Source of the DNA: Rhinopithecus roxellana
Lineage: Eukaryota > Chordata > Mammalia > Primates > Cercopithecidae
Assembly (NCBI RefSeq): GCF_007565055.1
Contig: NC_044553.1
Location: 122,782,978 to 122,846,977, forward strand
DNA length: 64,000 bases
Direction: 5' to 3'
Below are positions 35,349 through 46,846 of this stretch, piece after piece. The notes beneath the pieces were generated by a model. That model was not told where the DNA came from and ran no database searches. It worked only from the letters and a program-made list of their open reading frames with translations. The number at the start of each line of letters is the position of its first letter. Within the stretch, counting starts at the first letter, position 1. The translations under genes were made by a program, and so were the position numbers.

Positions 35349-36324
35349 GTACCGCTGAGGGACTGAGCCTGGGCACAGCTGCCCAGGCCAGTGCACCGCA
35401 GCTCGCAGGTGGGTTGGGTGGTACAAAGAATGGTGGGGTCATCACCTCCCAGGTGCAGACAAATTGGACTCTCAGTGCCTTCTTCCTCACACTATGCCGA
35501 AATGTCCTTTGTTGCTTCTATCCATGGCTCCAGCCTCTACCTCAGAAAAGCAGAAAAATGAGTCTGATTTTCTAGGACCCCAAAAGCCCAATAAGTGAGT
35601 AAAAGCCAGCATTCCTCCTGGAGTCCTGGTTTTTTCAGACCAAACATCTCTAGTTCTTTTACTTATTTCCAAAGTAACAGTCTCCACGTCTGTTCAGCGC
35701 CACATTTCTTGCCCCATGCGCTCCATCTTCTCTATCCTTTTTCTTCATTATGAAAGTAAGACATGCTTATTATAATAAAGGAAACAATACTGAGATATAT
35801 GAGGAACACTTAAGAACATTCTCCTGCACACCTCCCAGATCTCATCAGTATAATGACGACTGATAACATCCTGGTGGTCTCCTCCTGCTCCTCTTGCTAT
35901 CTTGTTCAAAATCAGACACATCAGAGTCAAATGCACCGCACACTGCAAAGTGCTTGTTTCACTGAGCAGGAGATGATGAACATAATCTCTTAATAGCTAC
36001 ATTTTACTCTATAATGTGTTAATTTTTAGATCGCTGCTGTATTCCTGGTGATTCTGTTTTTGCTTGGGTTTTTGTCGTTGTTATTATTTGTTAATTGCCA
36101 CTGCAAGCAATGCTGAAAGAAACATCTTTATACCTGTAATCTTACATACTGGTGCTTTTGTTTCTATAGGTTTGCATTCCCAGAATGGATTTGCTGTGCC
36201 AACACATGTGTGTTTCTAGCTGAATAATTTTAGGGCTTCTTTCCTCACATACTTCTGCTCCCCACGTGTGAAAGCGAGTGTTTCCCTTCATTCTTGCCAG
36301 CACTGGATATTGCAATGTATGGCG
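35349..36324. other. Start of the 11.3-kb intron between the two visible exons
   Basis: Begins with donor GTACCG. The coding frame stays open beyond the donor to about 35575, but the next exon joins in frame only by splicing at 35348. No repeat recognised. Confidence 0.6.
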
Positions 36325-36755
36325 TGTTTGGCCATTCTTGCACTGCTATAAAGAAATACCTAAAGTTGGGTGATTTATTTTAAAAAGAGGATTTATTGGC
36401 TCACGGTTCTTCAGGCTTTACAGGAAGTATGGTACTGGCATCTGCTCAGCTTCTGGGGAGGCCTCAGGAAGCTTACAATCATGCAGAAGGCAAAGGGAAC
36501 AGACACTTCACATGGCCAGAGTAGGAGCAAGAGAGAGTGAGTGGGAAGGCAGAGGTGCTGCATACTTTTAAATGATCAGATCTCATGTGAACTCAGAGTG
36601 AGAGCTCACTTATCACCAAGAGGATGGCCCAAGCAATTCATGAAGGATCTCCCCCCACCCATGATCCAAACACCTCACACTAGGCCTCACCTCCAAGATG
36701 GCGGATTACATTTCAATATGAGATTTGGGTGGTGACAGATATCCAGACTATATCA
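36325..36755 (-). repeat. Left-hand LTR of the MaLR provirus
   Basis: Reads 'ccattcttgcactgctataa', 'ggcctcaggaagcttacaat', ending 'gactatatca'. In element orientation this is the 3' LTR. It has decayed with several substitutions relative to the partner LTR. Confidence 0.85.
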
Positions 36756-38109
36756 TTCCACTCCTGGGCCCTCACAAATCTCATGTCCTTCTCATTGCAA
36801 AATACAAGCATGCCTTCCCAGCAGTCCCCCAAAGTCTTGACTTGTTCCAGCATTAACTCAAAAGTCCAAACTCTCGTCTGAGTCAAGGCAAGTCCGTTCC
36901 ACCTGTGAGCCTGTAAAATCAAAAACAAGTTATTCACTCCCAAGATACAATGGGGTCTAGACATTGGGTAAACATTCACATTCCAAAAGGGAGACATTGG
37001 CCAAAAGAAAGGGGCTCCAGGCCCCACACAGGTTCAAAACCCAGCAGAACAATCATTAAACCTTAAAGCTCCAAAATAATCTCCTTTGACTCCGTATCTC
37101 ACATCCAGGGCACACCAGTGCAAGAAGTGGACTCCCAAGACCTTGGGCAGCTCTGCCCCTGTGGCTTTCCAGAGTTCAGCCCCCACTGCTGCTCTCTGCT
37201 TGCAGCTTTTCCAGGTGCAGGGTGCAAGCCACCGGTAGATCTACCATTCTGGAGTCTGGAAGGTGGTGGCCCCCTTCTCACGGCTCTACTAGGCAGTGCC
37301 CCCATGAGGACTCTGTGTAGGGTCTTCCGCCTCACGTTTCCCCTTGGCACTGCCCTAGTGAAGTTGTCTGTGGGGCCTGTGCCCCTGCTGCAGACTTCTA
37401 CCTGGACACCCAGGCTTTTCCATACATCCTCTGAAATCTAGGCAGAGGTTGCCAAACCTCATTCACTCTTGCATTCTACATGTCTACAGGTTTTTAACAC
37501 CATGTGAAAGTCACCAAGGCTTATGGCTTGCAGCCTCTGAAGCAGCAGCCCCAACTGTATCTGGGACCTTTTGAGCCAAGGCTGGAGCTGGAGCAGCCAG
37601 GATGTAGGGAGCAGTGTCCCAAAGCTGCACAAGGTAGCAGGGCCCTGGGCCTGGCCCCTGAAACCATTCTTTCCAACTAGGCCTCTAGGCCTTTGATGAG
37701 AGGGGCTGCTGTGAAGGTCTCTGAAATGCCTTAGGGCCTTTTCTCCATTGTCTTGGGTATTAGCACTCACCTAACTCCCTTTTTATTATACGAATATCTC
37801 TAGCAAGTAGTTGCTCCTCAGCCTGCTCCAATTCTTCTGAAAAAGCTTTTTCTTTCTTTGCCACATGGCTAGGCTGCAAATTTTTCAAACATTTACATTC
37901 TGCTTCCCTTTTACATTCTGCTTCCCTTAAATATAAGTTCCAACTCATTTCTCTGCTCCAGCATCTGAATGCAGACTGTTAGAAGCAGCCATGCCACTTC
38001 TTGAATACTTTGCTGCTTATCAATTTCTTCTACCCCATACCCTAAATCATCAAGTTCAACCTTCCACAGATCCCTAGGGTATGAACAGAATGTAGCTGAG
38101 CTCTTTGCT

Positions 38110-38602
38110 TGTAGCAGGACGAGCAGGACGAGCCGCAGACAAAACTCCTCAGACACCAAGTTAAAGAAGGAAGGGGTTTATTTGGCTGGGGGCTTCGGCA
38201 AGACTCCTGTCTCAAGAGCCGAGCTCCCTGAGTGAGCAATTTCTATCCCTTTTAAGGGCTCACAACTCTAACAGGGTGTGCATGAGAGGGTTGTGATCAA
38301 CTGAGCAAGCATAGGATACGTGACTGGGGGCTGCATGCACTGGTAATTAGATTGGAACAAAACAGGACAGGGATTTTCACAGTGCTTTTCTATACAATGT
38401 CTGTAATCTATAGATAACATAACCAATTAGTTCAGGGATCAGTCTCTAACTACCAGGCCCAGGGTGTGGCACCAGGCTGTCTGCCTGTGAATTTCATTTC
38501 TGCCTTTTAGTTTTTACTTTTTCTTTCTTTGGAGGCAGAAATTGGGCATAAGACAACATGAGGGGTGGTCTCCTCCCTTATGCTAAGGCAAAACATGTGA
38601 CA
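38110..38602 (-). mobile_element. Solo ERV LTR nested in the MaLR provirus, antisense
   Basis: A 493-bp unit that starts TG (38110) and ends CA (38602), flanked by the 6-bp duplication tttgct at 38104-38109 and 38603-38608, which is the integration scar. On the minus strand it holds an AATAAA (complement of 'ggggtttattt', about 38174-38184) and a TATA-like 'cttaaaaggg'. Its U5 end contains a 10-bp direct duplication 'gagcaggac gagcaggac' type at about 38116-38134. It resembles an ERV1-class LTR, family unresolved. It must be younger than the host provirus. Confidence 0.8.
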
Positions 38603-38839
38603 TTTGCTCCAGTCCCCAATAATTTATTCATATCCATCTGAGACCTCCTCAGCCTTGACTCTGTTGTCCATTTCATTATCCATATTTTGGTCATAACCAT
38701 TTAACCAACCCCTAAGAAGTTCCAAACTTTCCCTCACTTGCTGTCTTCTTCTGAACCCTCCAGACTTCCAGCCTCTGCCCATTACCCATTTCCTAAGTTG
38801 CTTTCACATTTTCAGGTACCCCTTGGTACTGATTTTCTA

Positions 38840-39260
38840 TGTTAGTCCATTCTTGCATTGCTATAAAGAAATATCTGAGGCTGGGTGATTTATAAAGAGA
38901 AGAGGTTTACTTGGCTCATGGTTCTGCAGGCTTAAAGGAAGCATGGTGCTGGCATCTGCTCAGCTTCTGGGGAGACCTCAGGAAGCTTAAAATCATGGCA
39001 GAGGCCAAAGAGGGAACAGGCACTTTACATGGCCAGAGCTGGAGCAAGAGAGAGAGAGTGGTGGATGGGAGGTGCCACACACCTTTAAACAACCAGATTG
39101 CGTGTGAACTGAGCAAGAGCTCACTTATCACCAAGGGGATGGTCCAAGTCATTCATGAGGGGTCTGCTTCTAATCCAAACACCTCCTACCAGGCCGCCCC
39201 GCCAAGACTGGGGATCACATTTCAACTTAAGATTTGGAGACAAATATCCAAACTACATCA
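38840..39260 (-). repeat. Right-hand LTR of the MaLR provirus
   Basis: Reads 'tgttagtccattcttgcatt', 'cagcttctggggagacctca', ending 'aaactacatca'. In element orientation this is the 5' LTR. Confidence 0.85.
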
Positions 39261-39463
39261 AATGTGTTTATGTTGTTTTTCTACTCTGAAGAGTGGAAAA
39301 TGGTGTCTTGTTTACACTCTCATCTTGCCATTTGCTTGTTAGGCCATTGGATTTCCCTTTTGTAACTTGGCTGTTCATGTACGTTGTCCATTTTCTATTG
39401 ATTAGTTTGCCTTTTCTTATCAATTTGTTGCTCTCTTTGTAATAAAGACTAAAACATATATTT

Positions 39464-39464
<1 letters not shown>

Positions 39465-39502
<38 letters not shown>
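39465..39502. repeat. (TG)n microsatellite, about 18 units
   Basis: An uninterrupted run of alternating T and G after 'ttca'. Confidence 0.95.
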
Positions 39503-39504
<2 letters not shown>

Positions 39505-39657
39505 CCCACTGTATCACTTGCCTTAGGACTTTCTTTTCAGAATGTTTTCCCATACACAATGTTTACAGTATCTTGCTCTCATGGCTGATGAGCTTTCTCT
39601 CTCACTTTGGAAGGTTTCTTGGACTATAGGACTATAGAGTTACTGAAATATATTCTT

Positions 39658-39951
39658 TTTTTTTTTTTTTGAGATGGAGTCTTGCTCTGTCACCCAGGCT
39701 GGAGTGCAGTGGCACAATCTCGGCTCACTGCAAGCTCTGCCTCGCAGGTTCACACCATTCTTCTGCCTCAGCCTCCCAAGTAGTTGGGACTACCGGTGCC
39801 TGCCACCACGCCCAGCTAATTTTTTTGTATTTTTAGTAGAGATGGGGTTTTACTGTGTTAGCCAGGATGGTCTTGATCTCCTGACCTTGTGATCCGCCTG
39901 CCTCAGCCTCCCAAAGTGCTGGGATTACAGTCATGAGCTACCACGCCCAGC
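39658..39951 (-). mobile_element. Alu (S/Y type), antisense
   Basis: Target-site duplication ctgaaatatattctt at 39643-39657 and 39952-39966, perfect. The element itself is little diverged. Confidence 0.95.
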
Positions 39952-39966
39952 CTGAAATATATTCTT

Positions 39967-41890
39967 ATATTTAATTTAAATTTTGTTCTTTGAGTCTTTT
40001 CATCAATTTGAAATTTTTATAATAGCAAATAATCTGGTTTTGCTTTCTTCTGGATTGAGAGTGAGTTATTCAAGTACATTTCCCCACTGAACTGAACTAA
40101 AATGCCAGCCTTGCCTTATATTAAATTCTCAACATACCTGGACCTATATCCATACTTTGTTCTGCCCACCCCACGGCTGCCACCCTGTTACACTTGACTC
40201 AGTGGTTTCACAGGGTATCACTCTCCGCTAAGCAAACCCTTCTATTGCTATGCTTTCCTTTTTTTTTTTTTTTTTTTTTTTTTTGCCGTTTTTGAATATT
40301 TATTTTGTCATCTAAACCTTAAAATTATAATTTTGAGTGGAATTGGAATAGATTTTTATTTCATTTTAAAAATAATTTGCATTTGTAATATTGTTCTTCT
40401 ATCCAAGAACATTATGTATGCCTCTCCACATATTCAGATTCTGTTCAGATTTTAGGCATGGAAAAAAGAAACTCATTTTTTACTTAATTGTCTTTTATCC
40501 AGTGAGCTACATAAATTCTCTTATTAGTTCTAATAGTTTGTCCTAAGAGAATCACTTAGATATCTAAGTATACAGTAGTATCATCTGAAATAATTGTGTG
40601 TTCTTCTTCATATTTATACAATTAATTCAGTTTTTTATTTTATTGCATTAGGTAGACTCTCCTGAACTGTTGAGAATGAATGCTGTCTTTGCTTCTATTA
40701 GCTCAGCCCATCATTCAAGCTATATTTGAATCTATATCTTGGATTATTCTTGACTGTTTATTCTGTTGTTTAGAAAAGCCATAATTGAGTTAGAAATTTT
40801 AATACATATTATCTATGTCTTCTCTGAGTTTCATCCTTTCTGCTGTATTTGTTTTGATGCTATCTTGTTAGGTATATGTATATTCATAATTTTTTAGATT
40901 ATCTTGCTCTAGTATGTTTTTTAACCAATATATAGGCTGTCTCTTTGTCAAGCCATTTGATATAATAGTTTTTATCTTGAAATCTGCTTTTGTTGATATT
41001 AAACAGCTACCCTGGCTTTCTATTGGTTCATATTTGCCAGAAATATCATTTTTTCTGCTGATATAATTTCAACTTTTCCTTATCCTTTCTGTTAAATGTG
41101 ATTCTTGTAGACAACTTATTATTAGGTTTTATTTTATTATCCAATCCAAGAATCTCTGTCTTTTGAGTAGTTAATTCAGTCCATCCTTCTGTCCTATCTT
41201 CTCTATCTAATTGAATTTTTCTACTGGTTTGCAAGTTACACATTCTACTTTTACTCACATTGCAATTACTGCTATTCTACTAAAATCAATATTTTGGTTT
41301 TCTTCCTATTATTTTTAAAAACTTAACTATATTTTCCCCTGCAAAATACATCCTTTAATATGATTTTATGTTGTTCTGTCCTGCCTCTACTTGCTCTCAA
41401 TCATATTTAGATACTTTTTGTTGCCTTTGCTTATTTAGATAACAGTTAACTCCTTTATTCACATGTATTCATTTCTCTTTTGCAATAACAAAAAACAAAA
41501 AACTTCCTCAAAGACTACTTCCAAAAAGAATTTTTGCATGGTGAATCTTCTAAGGCCTTGAGTGCCTAAAAAGGTTTACATAGTATACTTATATTTTCAT
41601 TTAGTAGATTAAAAACTCTAGATTGAAATTATTTTCTTTGAACACTTTCCACTCCTTCCTCCATCGTGTTCTTGCGGCTTGTTCCTCATGTCTTCTAAGA
41701 GATTCACTTGACCTGATGTTTTCACATCCCCATTTATTCTGCACATGAATGCATTATTAGTTTCATGAACATTTTTTTCATACCAAGTTAATTCTTTGTT
41801 ATTATTATTATTATTATTTGCATTCTGATATTCTCTTTATCTCTTTGCACATATTTACTGGGCTCATTTTTTAATCTAGTCCTCCTGGCC
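39967..41890 (-). mobile_element. Old L1 (L1M class), antisense
   Basis: Long AT-rich sequence with antisense L1 ORF2 wording, such as 'tgttgatattaaacagctac', 'gtgattcttgtagacaactt', 'ccaatccaagaatctctgtc'. A T run at 40258-40284 and an (ATT)n run at about 41801-41818 are embedded. Boundaries are approximate. Confidence 0.6.
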
Positions 41891-42985
41891 AGTACTTTGT
41901 TGCCTTTCTTTAACAGTTTCCCTGGAAGCTCCTGGGGCGTGCGGTTATCATCCATCTTCACTTGTGCTGGAGCACAGGCTCTGGTGGGTGCTCCTCTGGA
42001 TGAGAGGTGGGGAAGGGTCCTCAAGCTGGAGAGCCTTGGATGTTGTCATTTGGCTTCTAGAAGTTTCCCGCCTGTTCCCCTCCGCACAGCTGGATTATCT
42101 CCTGAGGGCTGCTCCCAGCTCCTCTCATCTAGAAAGTCCTTGTTTCCTGTAGGGACTGCCCCGCTCTGTTGTAACTGCCAAACTCCCTGGTATGTTAGGG
42201 GAGGAGGGAAGTGGTGCTCGTGGTGACTGGTGCCCCACCCAGCTGTGCTCCAGCACCACCTGACGTTCTCCAGCTGGCACAGGGTTGGGGCTGGGGGATA
42301 ATAGGGAAGGCAGGCCATGCTGGAGCCATGCTGGAGAGAGGAAAAGCAGGACCAGACGCCCTACCCCTACTCCGTCGGCCTCACCCATTCCCACCTCCTG
42401 CCCCTGGGGATCTCCAGGTGGGTGTAAGGACAGGACACTGAGGCTGTGCACTGTCTCGCCCCTCTTGTTGATTATTCTTAAATTCGGTTTCATTTCTGCC
42501 ATTAGACCTGACTCCAGAGGAACCACCTCTTCCAGTCATTGGCTCGGTCTTGTTCTCAGGGCCTTCCTGACTGTAGCACACGGTTAAGGCTCCTGGTATC
42601 TTTCATGCAGCAGTAGTCCAGACAGATGACCACATGGCCGTTCCTGGTCTTTTGAGCTGGCAGCAAACAAGCCAACCCATTATCTTATCCTCCTGGTACA
42701 GGGGCTAGAAGGACCCTCCTGTCTGCTACCAGAGAGGTTGGCAGAATCAGGGCCTAGTAAGTGTAGCTGTTACATACTGTGATCTGACTTTTCTTAGATA
42801 CCATTTAAGAAAAAAAAAATAGGACTCTATCCCAGCATAATCCTATTAATTGAAGCTTGCGAGCAATCATATCGATTCCTATTGAATTACAGAGTTTCCG
42901 AATTGAATTTATGTCTCCTTTAGTTGAGTTCTTCCTGAAACCATAGTGTGCTAAAACGCAAAATGGAACATTTCATATTCTAAAT
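41891..42985. other. Intronic sequence, nothing recognised
   Basis: Moderately GC-rich stretch without a supported feature. Confidence 0.4.
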
Positions 42986-43200
42986 CAGGGGCCAGAAAAT
43001 GACCTGTCAGCCCAATCTGGCCTGTTTTTTAAGTAAAGTTTTATTGGAACTCCCCCACGCTCACTCATGTATGTGCAGTCTTCGGCAGCTTTAGTGCTGC
43101 AAAGACAGAGGTGAGTAGTTGAGACTGCATGGCTCACAAAGCCTGAAATATTTCTATCTCACCCTTTAGGAAAAGTTTTGTCCACTTGTTTTAAAATGTA
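42986..43200. mobile_element. hAT-type non-autonomous DNA transposon (MER33-like)
   Basis: 'tcaggggccagaaaatgacc', 'gtaaagttttattggaactc', 'gagtagttgagactgcatgg' and 'aaagcctgaaatatttctat' follow the order of a common hAT-Charlie derivative. The family name is from memory. Confidence 0.55.
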
Positions 43201-43204
43201 CCCA

Positions 43205-43700
43205 GGATCCGTTTTAATCAGGTATCATAAGACACGCAAGCACAGAAATTACTGTCATGAAGATGGAAACAGGAGGCCAAGGACAGCATGCAGGGCCACA
43301 TTGGGAGGCACGGGTCGTGCGGTGGTAGGAGTGAGGGGAAGCACGGACCAAAGCCTTTGTGATGGTTTCTATGGGAAGGCAGAGCAGGGGGAGCAGCCCC
43401 TACCCCAGCTAGTGTGCATAACTGCAGCCAGCTCAGGGGCAAAGGGCCTGTCTCCGGCTGCCTGATACCTGGCCTGAAGTGCTTAGGGCAAAGGAATGTT
43501 GCCTCCTGGAGAGTAAGAGCCAGCTGGAGAGGGTGGTTGGGAGTGTAGATTCTGGATTGGCGGCTCTGCATAGGAGAGGCATGCTGCCGGGCAAGGCCTT
43601 TGCCATCTCTAACATCGGTTCACCTGGGAGGGGCAGCCTCTCCCCAGTCAGGGAGGTCCCAGGTGCCAGAGCAACAAAAACTAAGAAAATAAGGAAACGC
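43205..43700 (-). repeat. Unnamed LTR-like repeat, copy 2 (partner at 29830-30530)
   Basis: Matches copy 1 in order: 'aaagcctttgtgatggtttc', 'gatacctggcctgaagtgct', 'tcacctgggaggggcagcct'. It lacks the 170-bp insert present in copy 1. Confidence 0.5.
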
Positions 43701-43702
43701 AG

Positions 43703-43808
43703 GGCCAGGTGCAGTGGCTCATTCCTGTAATCCTCGCTGAGCCCAAGTGTTCGAGACCAGGCTGGGCAACACAGCAAGACCCCATCTCTGTAAAAATTAA
43801 AAATAAAA
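43703..43808 (+). mobile_element. Alu left-monomer fragment with internal deletion, sense
   Basis: Begins 'gccaggtgcagtggctcatt', skips part of the left arm, resumes at 'gagcccaagtgttcgagacc' and ends in an A-rich tail. It fits a free left Alu monomer or a truncated Alu. Confidence 0.8.
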
Positions 43809-43829
43809 GGAAAATAAATGAAAAAAGAA

Positions 43830-45967
43830 TTTATAGTCAATACATCTCCCCTTTGTCAGTGGCAGGGAAATTCTGCACATTCTTATACTATGTTCTGTTT
43901 TGTTTTTTAATCTTTCTGTGTTTTTCTGAGACATAACTTTGATCATGGTAATTCCTGTAAAACATTTTATTTATACATCCAAAAGCAGAATCACTGAGTT
44001 CACATTTAAAGAATCAGTATGTGAGTGTGTGTGTTTGTGACTCTGTGTGTGTGTGAGAGAGAGATGATACATGTGCATTCCTGGGGTGTCACAGGAAATG
44101 TTAGAATTAGGAGCATATATTTCTCATTATATGATCGTCAACACAATCTATTAATATTTTTAGTTCAAAAATACTTTTTTCGTTTAGACTCCAAATATTT
44201 CATGTTTAGAACTACAGAACAGCATCCTGTTGTCCTAGGAATCACCATGTTTCCAAGGCCCTTGAAGTGTCTCATGTCGGTGCTGATTGATGGGCCAGGA
44301 GGAGCATGGGTGCCCCTGACCAGCAGGTGCCCACTGTTGAGAACAACCTCGAGATTGTCTGTCCCACCGACTGCAATGCATATAGCACCTCAATTCTCTA
44401 ATGCCTGATGTCCCTCTCCATCAGGTCCCCAAAAATGGGGCAGTTCCTTCTTTCCCGGATGCAAAAAAGGTAGTATGTGGCAAGATGAGCGACCTCAACA
44501 TGGCTCGCATGAGGTAGAAAGACACAAGCATCCGCTGCTCCTGCACTCAAGTACCTGAAGCAGTGTGGGAAGCAATGAGCCGTCCCCCACCCCTCAAGCT
44601 GGGCCTGCACACCCCACGCTCCCTCCCTCTTCTTTCTGTCTGCCTGTGTGGCTTAACTTCTGTCTTTACCTTTCCTCAAAATACAAAGAACTTAATCCTG
44701 TTGGTCTCAGAGTGAAACTGAAGGTGAATCTAAACCACCCATTGTGAAATATAGTCTGTTTCTGTGACTCTGTATTCATTTTAATGGGAAAATACGTGAA
44801 CCTTCTGGGAGCTCACTTTGGGTTTAAAACTAACTTGCCACAGGATTGAAAAGCCTATGCTTTTTGGTCTGTTTTAACAAAACTCCGTGAATGCCATTTC
44901 TGTCCAGTGCTCTTGCAAGTGGGGAAGGAGGACGCTGCTGTTCCGGGTGAAGGCTGGGGCTGGGTTTTCCGTGTGACCGTGGTGTGCTGGTCAGCGTGGA
45001 CCTCAGAGGGGCATTGCAGGAGCACAGACCTCACCAGTGGGCAGGCTGAACTGGAGGACAGTGGGAGTCCTTGGGACCTCAGGGAATAGCCTCAGGAACT
45101 TGCCACAGGGCTTAGACAATCCTTATTTAGACTTAACTTAGGCAGCACAGCAGCAGGTTTTTGAATGAAACACCAGAGACCGTGCTTTCCTGAGAAAAAT
45201 GAAAGATCTGCCGCCTTGCTAGAAAGACTTCTCCTCACTGAACACTGACTATGAAAAAAGATAACCTATTCCTAACATATATTCAAACATTCTTGTTTTA
45301 TGTTCATTGTTAGTCATTAGAACAGAGAGCTTAGAAAAACAAGTGTGCTTTTGCAGCACCAAGAGGATACATCTACTTTCTAGGTAATCGACTTCCTAAC
45401 ATGGTATCATATTGTACCTTAGAGAAATCCCACACTGCATTTCTCATTCCCTGGCTGAAAAGCCCAAGAAGAATAAAGCCAGAGGAGAGCATTACTTTTT
45501 AGAGTGCTGTGGCAAAAGAATAGCCAGACGGAAGAGAAACACATGGACTGACTTCATATTGTGTGTCCTTGGAGGGCCACGTAGGAGGCATTTATCAGCG
45601 TAACTTTAGTAAAGCAGCCTGTCTTAAAACCTGAGCCGCTGTGGATGCCTGAATGACTGTTTCTTGCATTAAGTGCATAAATGCATCGAGACAAAGAGAG
45701 GTCTCCCTTGTACCATTTAGTCCTGGGAGAGGACAGCTCAGTGGACTCGAGTTAGATATAACTGCAGACCCAAGAACAAGCCTGGTGCTCTTTGACAGTG
45801 CTGATGTGCAGCTGTACCGTGGGCTTGCAGCTCCCCACTTACTAAGTGCTTTCCTGACTCTTGTGAATACGTGCCACATACCGGGTGATGGTGATTAATG
45901 CAGCAGCAGGAAGGCCTGCAGGATAGAACAGGCTTGTAGGATAGAAGGGCTGGTACAGAGAGAATAT
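43830..45967. other. Intronic sequence, short (GT)/(GA) tract, nothing else recognised
   Basis: A TG-rich then GA-rich tract lies at 44020-44064. The rest has no supported exon or repeat. Confidence 0.45.
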
Positions 45968-46570
45968 GGGTGTGCATGTGTATGTGTGTGCACACATGTA
46001 TGTGTACATGTGTGTATGCAGTTTGTGCATGTTGTACATGTATGTGCACTGTGTGTCCTGTGTATTTGTACTGTGTGTATGTAGTATGTGCAAATACATC
46101 TATATGTGTACATGTATATAGTATTTATACAGTCTGTAGTGTATGTACATGGGCATGTGTGTATGTGTGTAGTATATGTGCCTAGTATCTGTATGTATGT
46201 GTGTGTGCATGCATGTATGCATATGCTATGTAGTATATGTGCATGTATGTATGCAAGTGGATGTGCCGTGTATATGTGTCTAGTGTAGGCATGCATATGT
46301 TCCTGTGTATACTTTTGTATTCATGTGTGTGCATTTATGTGTGTGCATGTGTGTGTGTATGTGTGCAGTATGTGTATGCACATGTATATCTCTGCTTATA
46401 AGTGTGTGCACATGTAGTATATATGTGTGAACATGTATGGTGTGTTCATATGTGTGCACATGTGTATTGATGTGTGTTGTGTGGTTTGTGACTGTGTGTG
46501 GCATGTGTCCATGAATGTGTACCTGTGTGTGTGTATTGTGTGTGCACAGTATGTGTTTATGTACACACAC
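45968..46570. repeat. About 600 bp of alternating purine-pyrimidine TG/TA/CA repeat
   Basis: Long stretches are strictly alternating R-Y dinucleotides (TG, CA, TA) in changing order, with no fixed longer unit, and then scattered GT words. It ends 57 bp before the acceptor AG of the exon at 46628. Such sequence can form Z-DNA, and transcribed UG-rich RNA is a known target of CELF and TDP-43-type proteins; both statements are family knowledge, not measured here. Confidence 0.9.
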
Positions 46571-46627
46571 AGAACCACACCTACACCCATTCAGCCCTCG
46601 CGGCTATCTTTCCTTCTCCCCCTGCAG

Positions 46628-46846
46628 AAAAGCGACTTTCCCGGGGGATTTCCCACGCCAGCTCAGCCATCGTCTCCCTGGCCCGGTCCCACGTGGCAAG
46701 TGAATGCAGCAACGAGCAGTTCCCCCTGGAGATGCCAATCTACACATTCCAGTTGCCAGACCTGAGCGTGTACAGTGAGGATTTCAGGAGCTTCATCGAG
46801 CGGGACTTGATCGAGCAGGCAACGATGGTGGCTCTGGAGCAGGCAG
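46628..46846 (+). CDS. OTUD7A: OTUD7A internal exon: linker and start of OTU domain
   Basis: A 219-bp coding exon with acceptor 'ccttctccccctgcag' (AG at 46626-46627) and donor 'gtgagt' (46847 on). Phase 1 at both ends: its first two bases complete the Glu codon begun by the exon at 35348, and its last base opens a Gly codon. Reads EKRLSRGISHASSAIVSLAR, then a segment with SECSNEQFPLEMPI, and ends IEQATMVALEQAG. It covers about residues 111-183: a Ser/Arg-rich linker and the first helices of the A20-type OTU catalytic fold. The catalytic Cys lies in the following exon, outside the window. The segment is strongly conserved with OTUD7B but fits OTUD7A better (ASSAIVSLARSHVASEC). The Ser in SECSNEQ is, as I recall, Asn in human and mouse; unverified. 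Confidence 0.95.

Larger units (their letters stand above)
36325..39260 (-). mobile_element. MaLR provirus (MST/THE1-type), LTR-internal-LTR, antisense
   Basis: Two LTRs of the same type, 36325-36755 and 38840-39260, in the same (minus) orientation bracket about 2.08 kb of MaLR internal sequence. Removing the 493-bp nested LTR (38110-38602) and one 6-bp duplication leaves about 1.6 kb, the usual length of a MaLR interior. Both LTRs share 'tggcatctgctcagcttctg' and 'gagctcacttatcaccaag'. MaLRs are non-autonomous and lack a functional gene set; the open frames inside are fragmentary. Confidence 0.85.

Noticed and set aside
35159..35575. 138-codon frame around the first exon taken as a complete gene
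   Set aside because: Only 35169-35348 matches OTUD7A. The rest reads into intron on both sides past perfect splice sites.
45895..46590. Several His/Thr/Cys-rich minus-strand frames that look like metal-binding proteins
   Set aside because: They are translations of the TG/CA repeat and have no stops because the repeat lacks stop codons in those frames.
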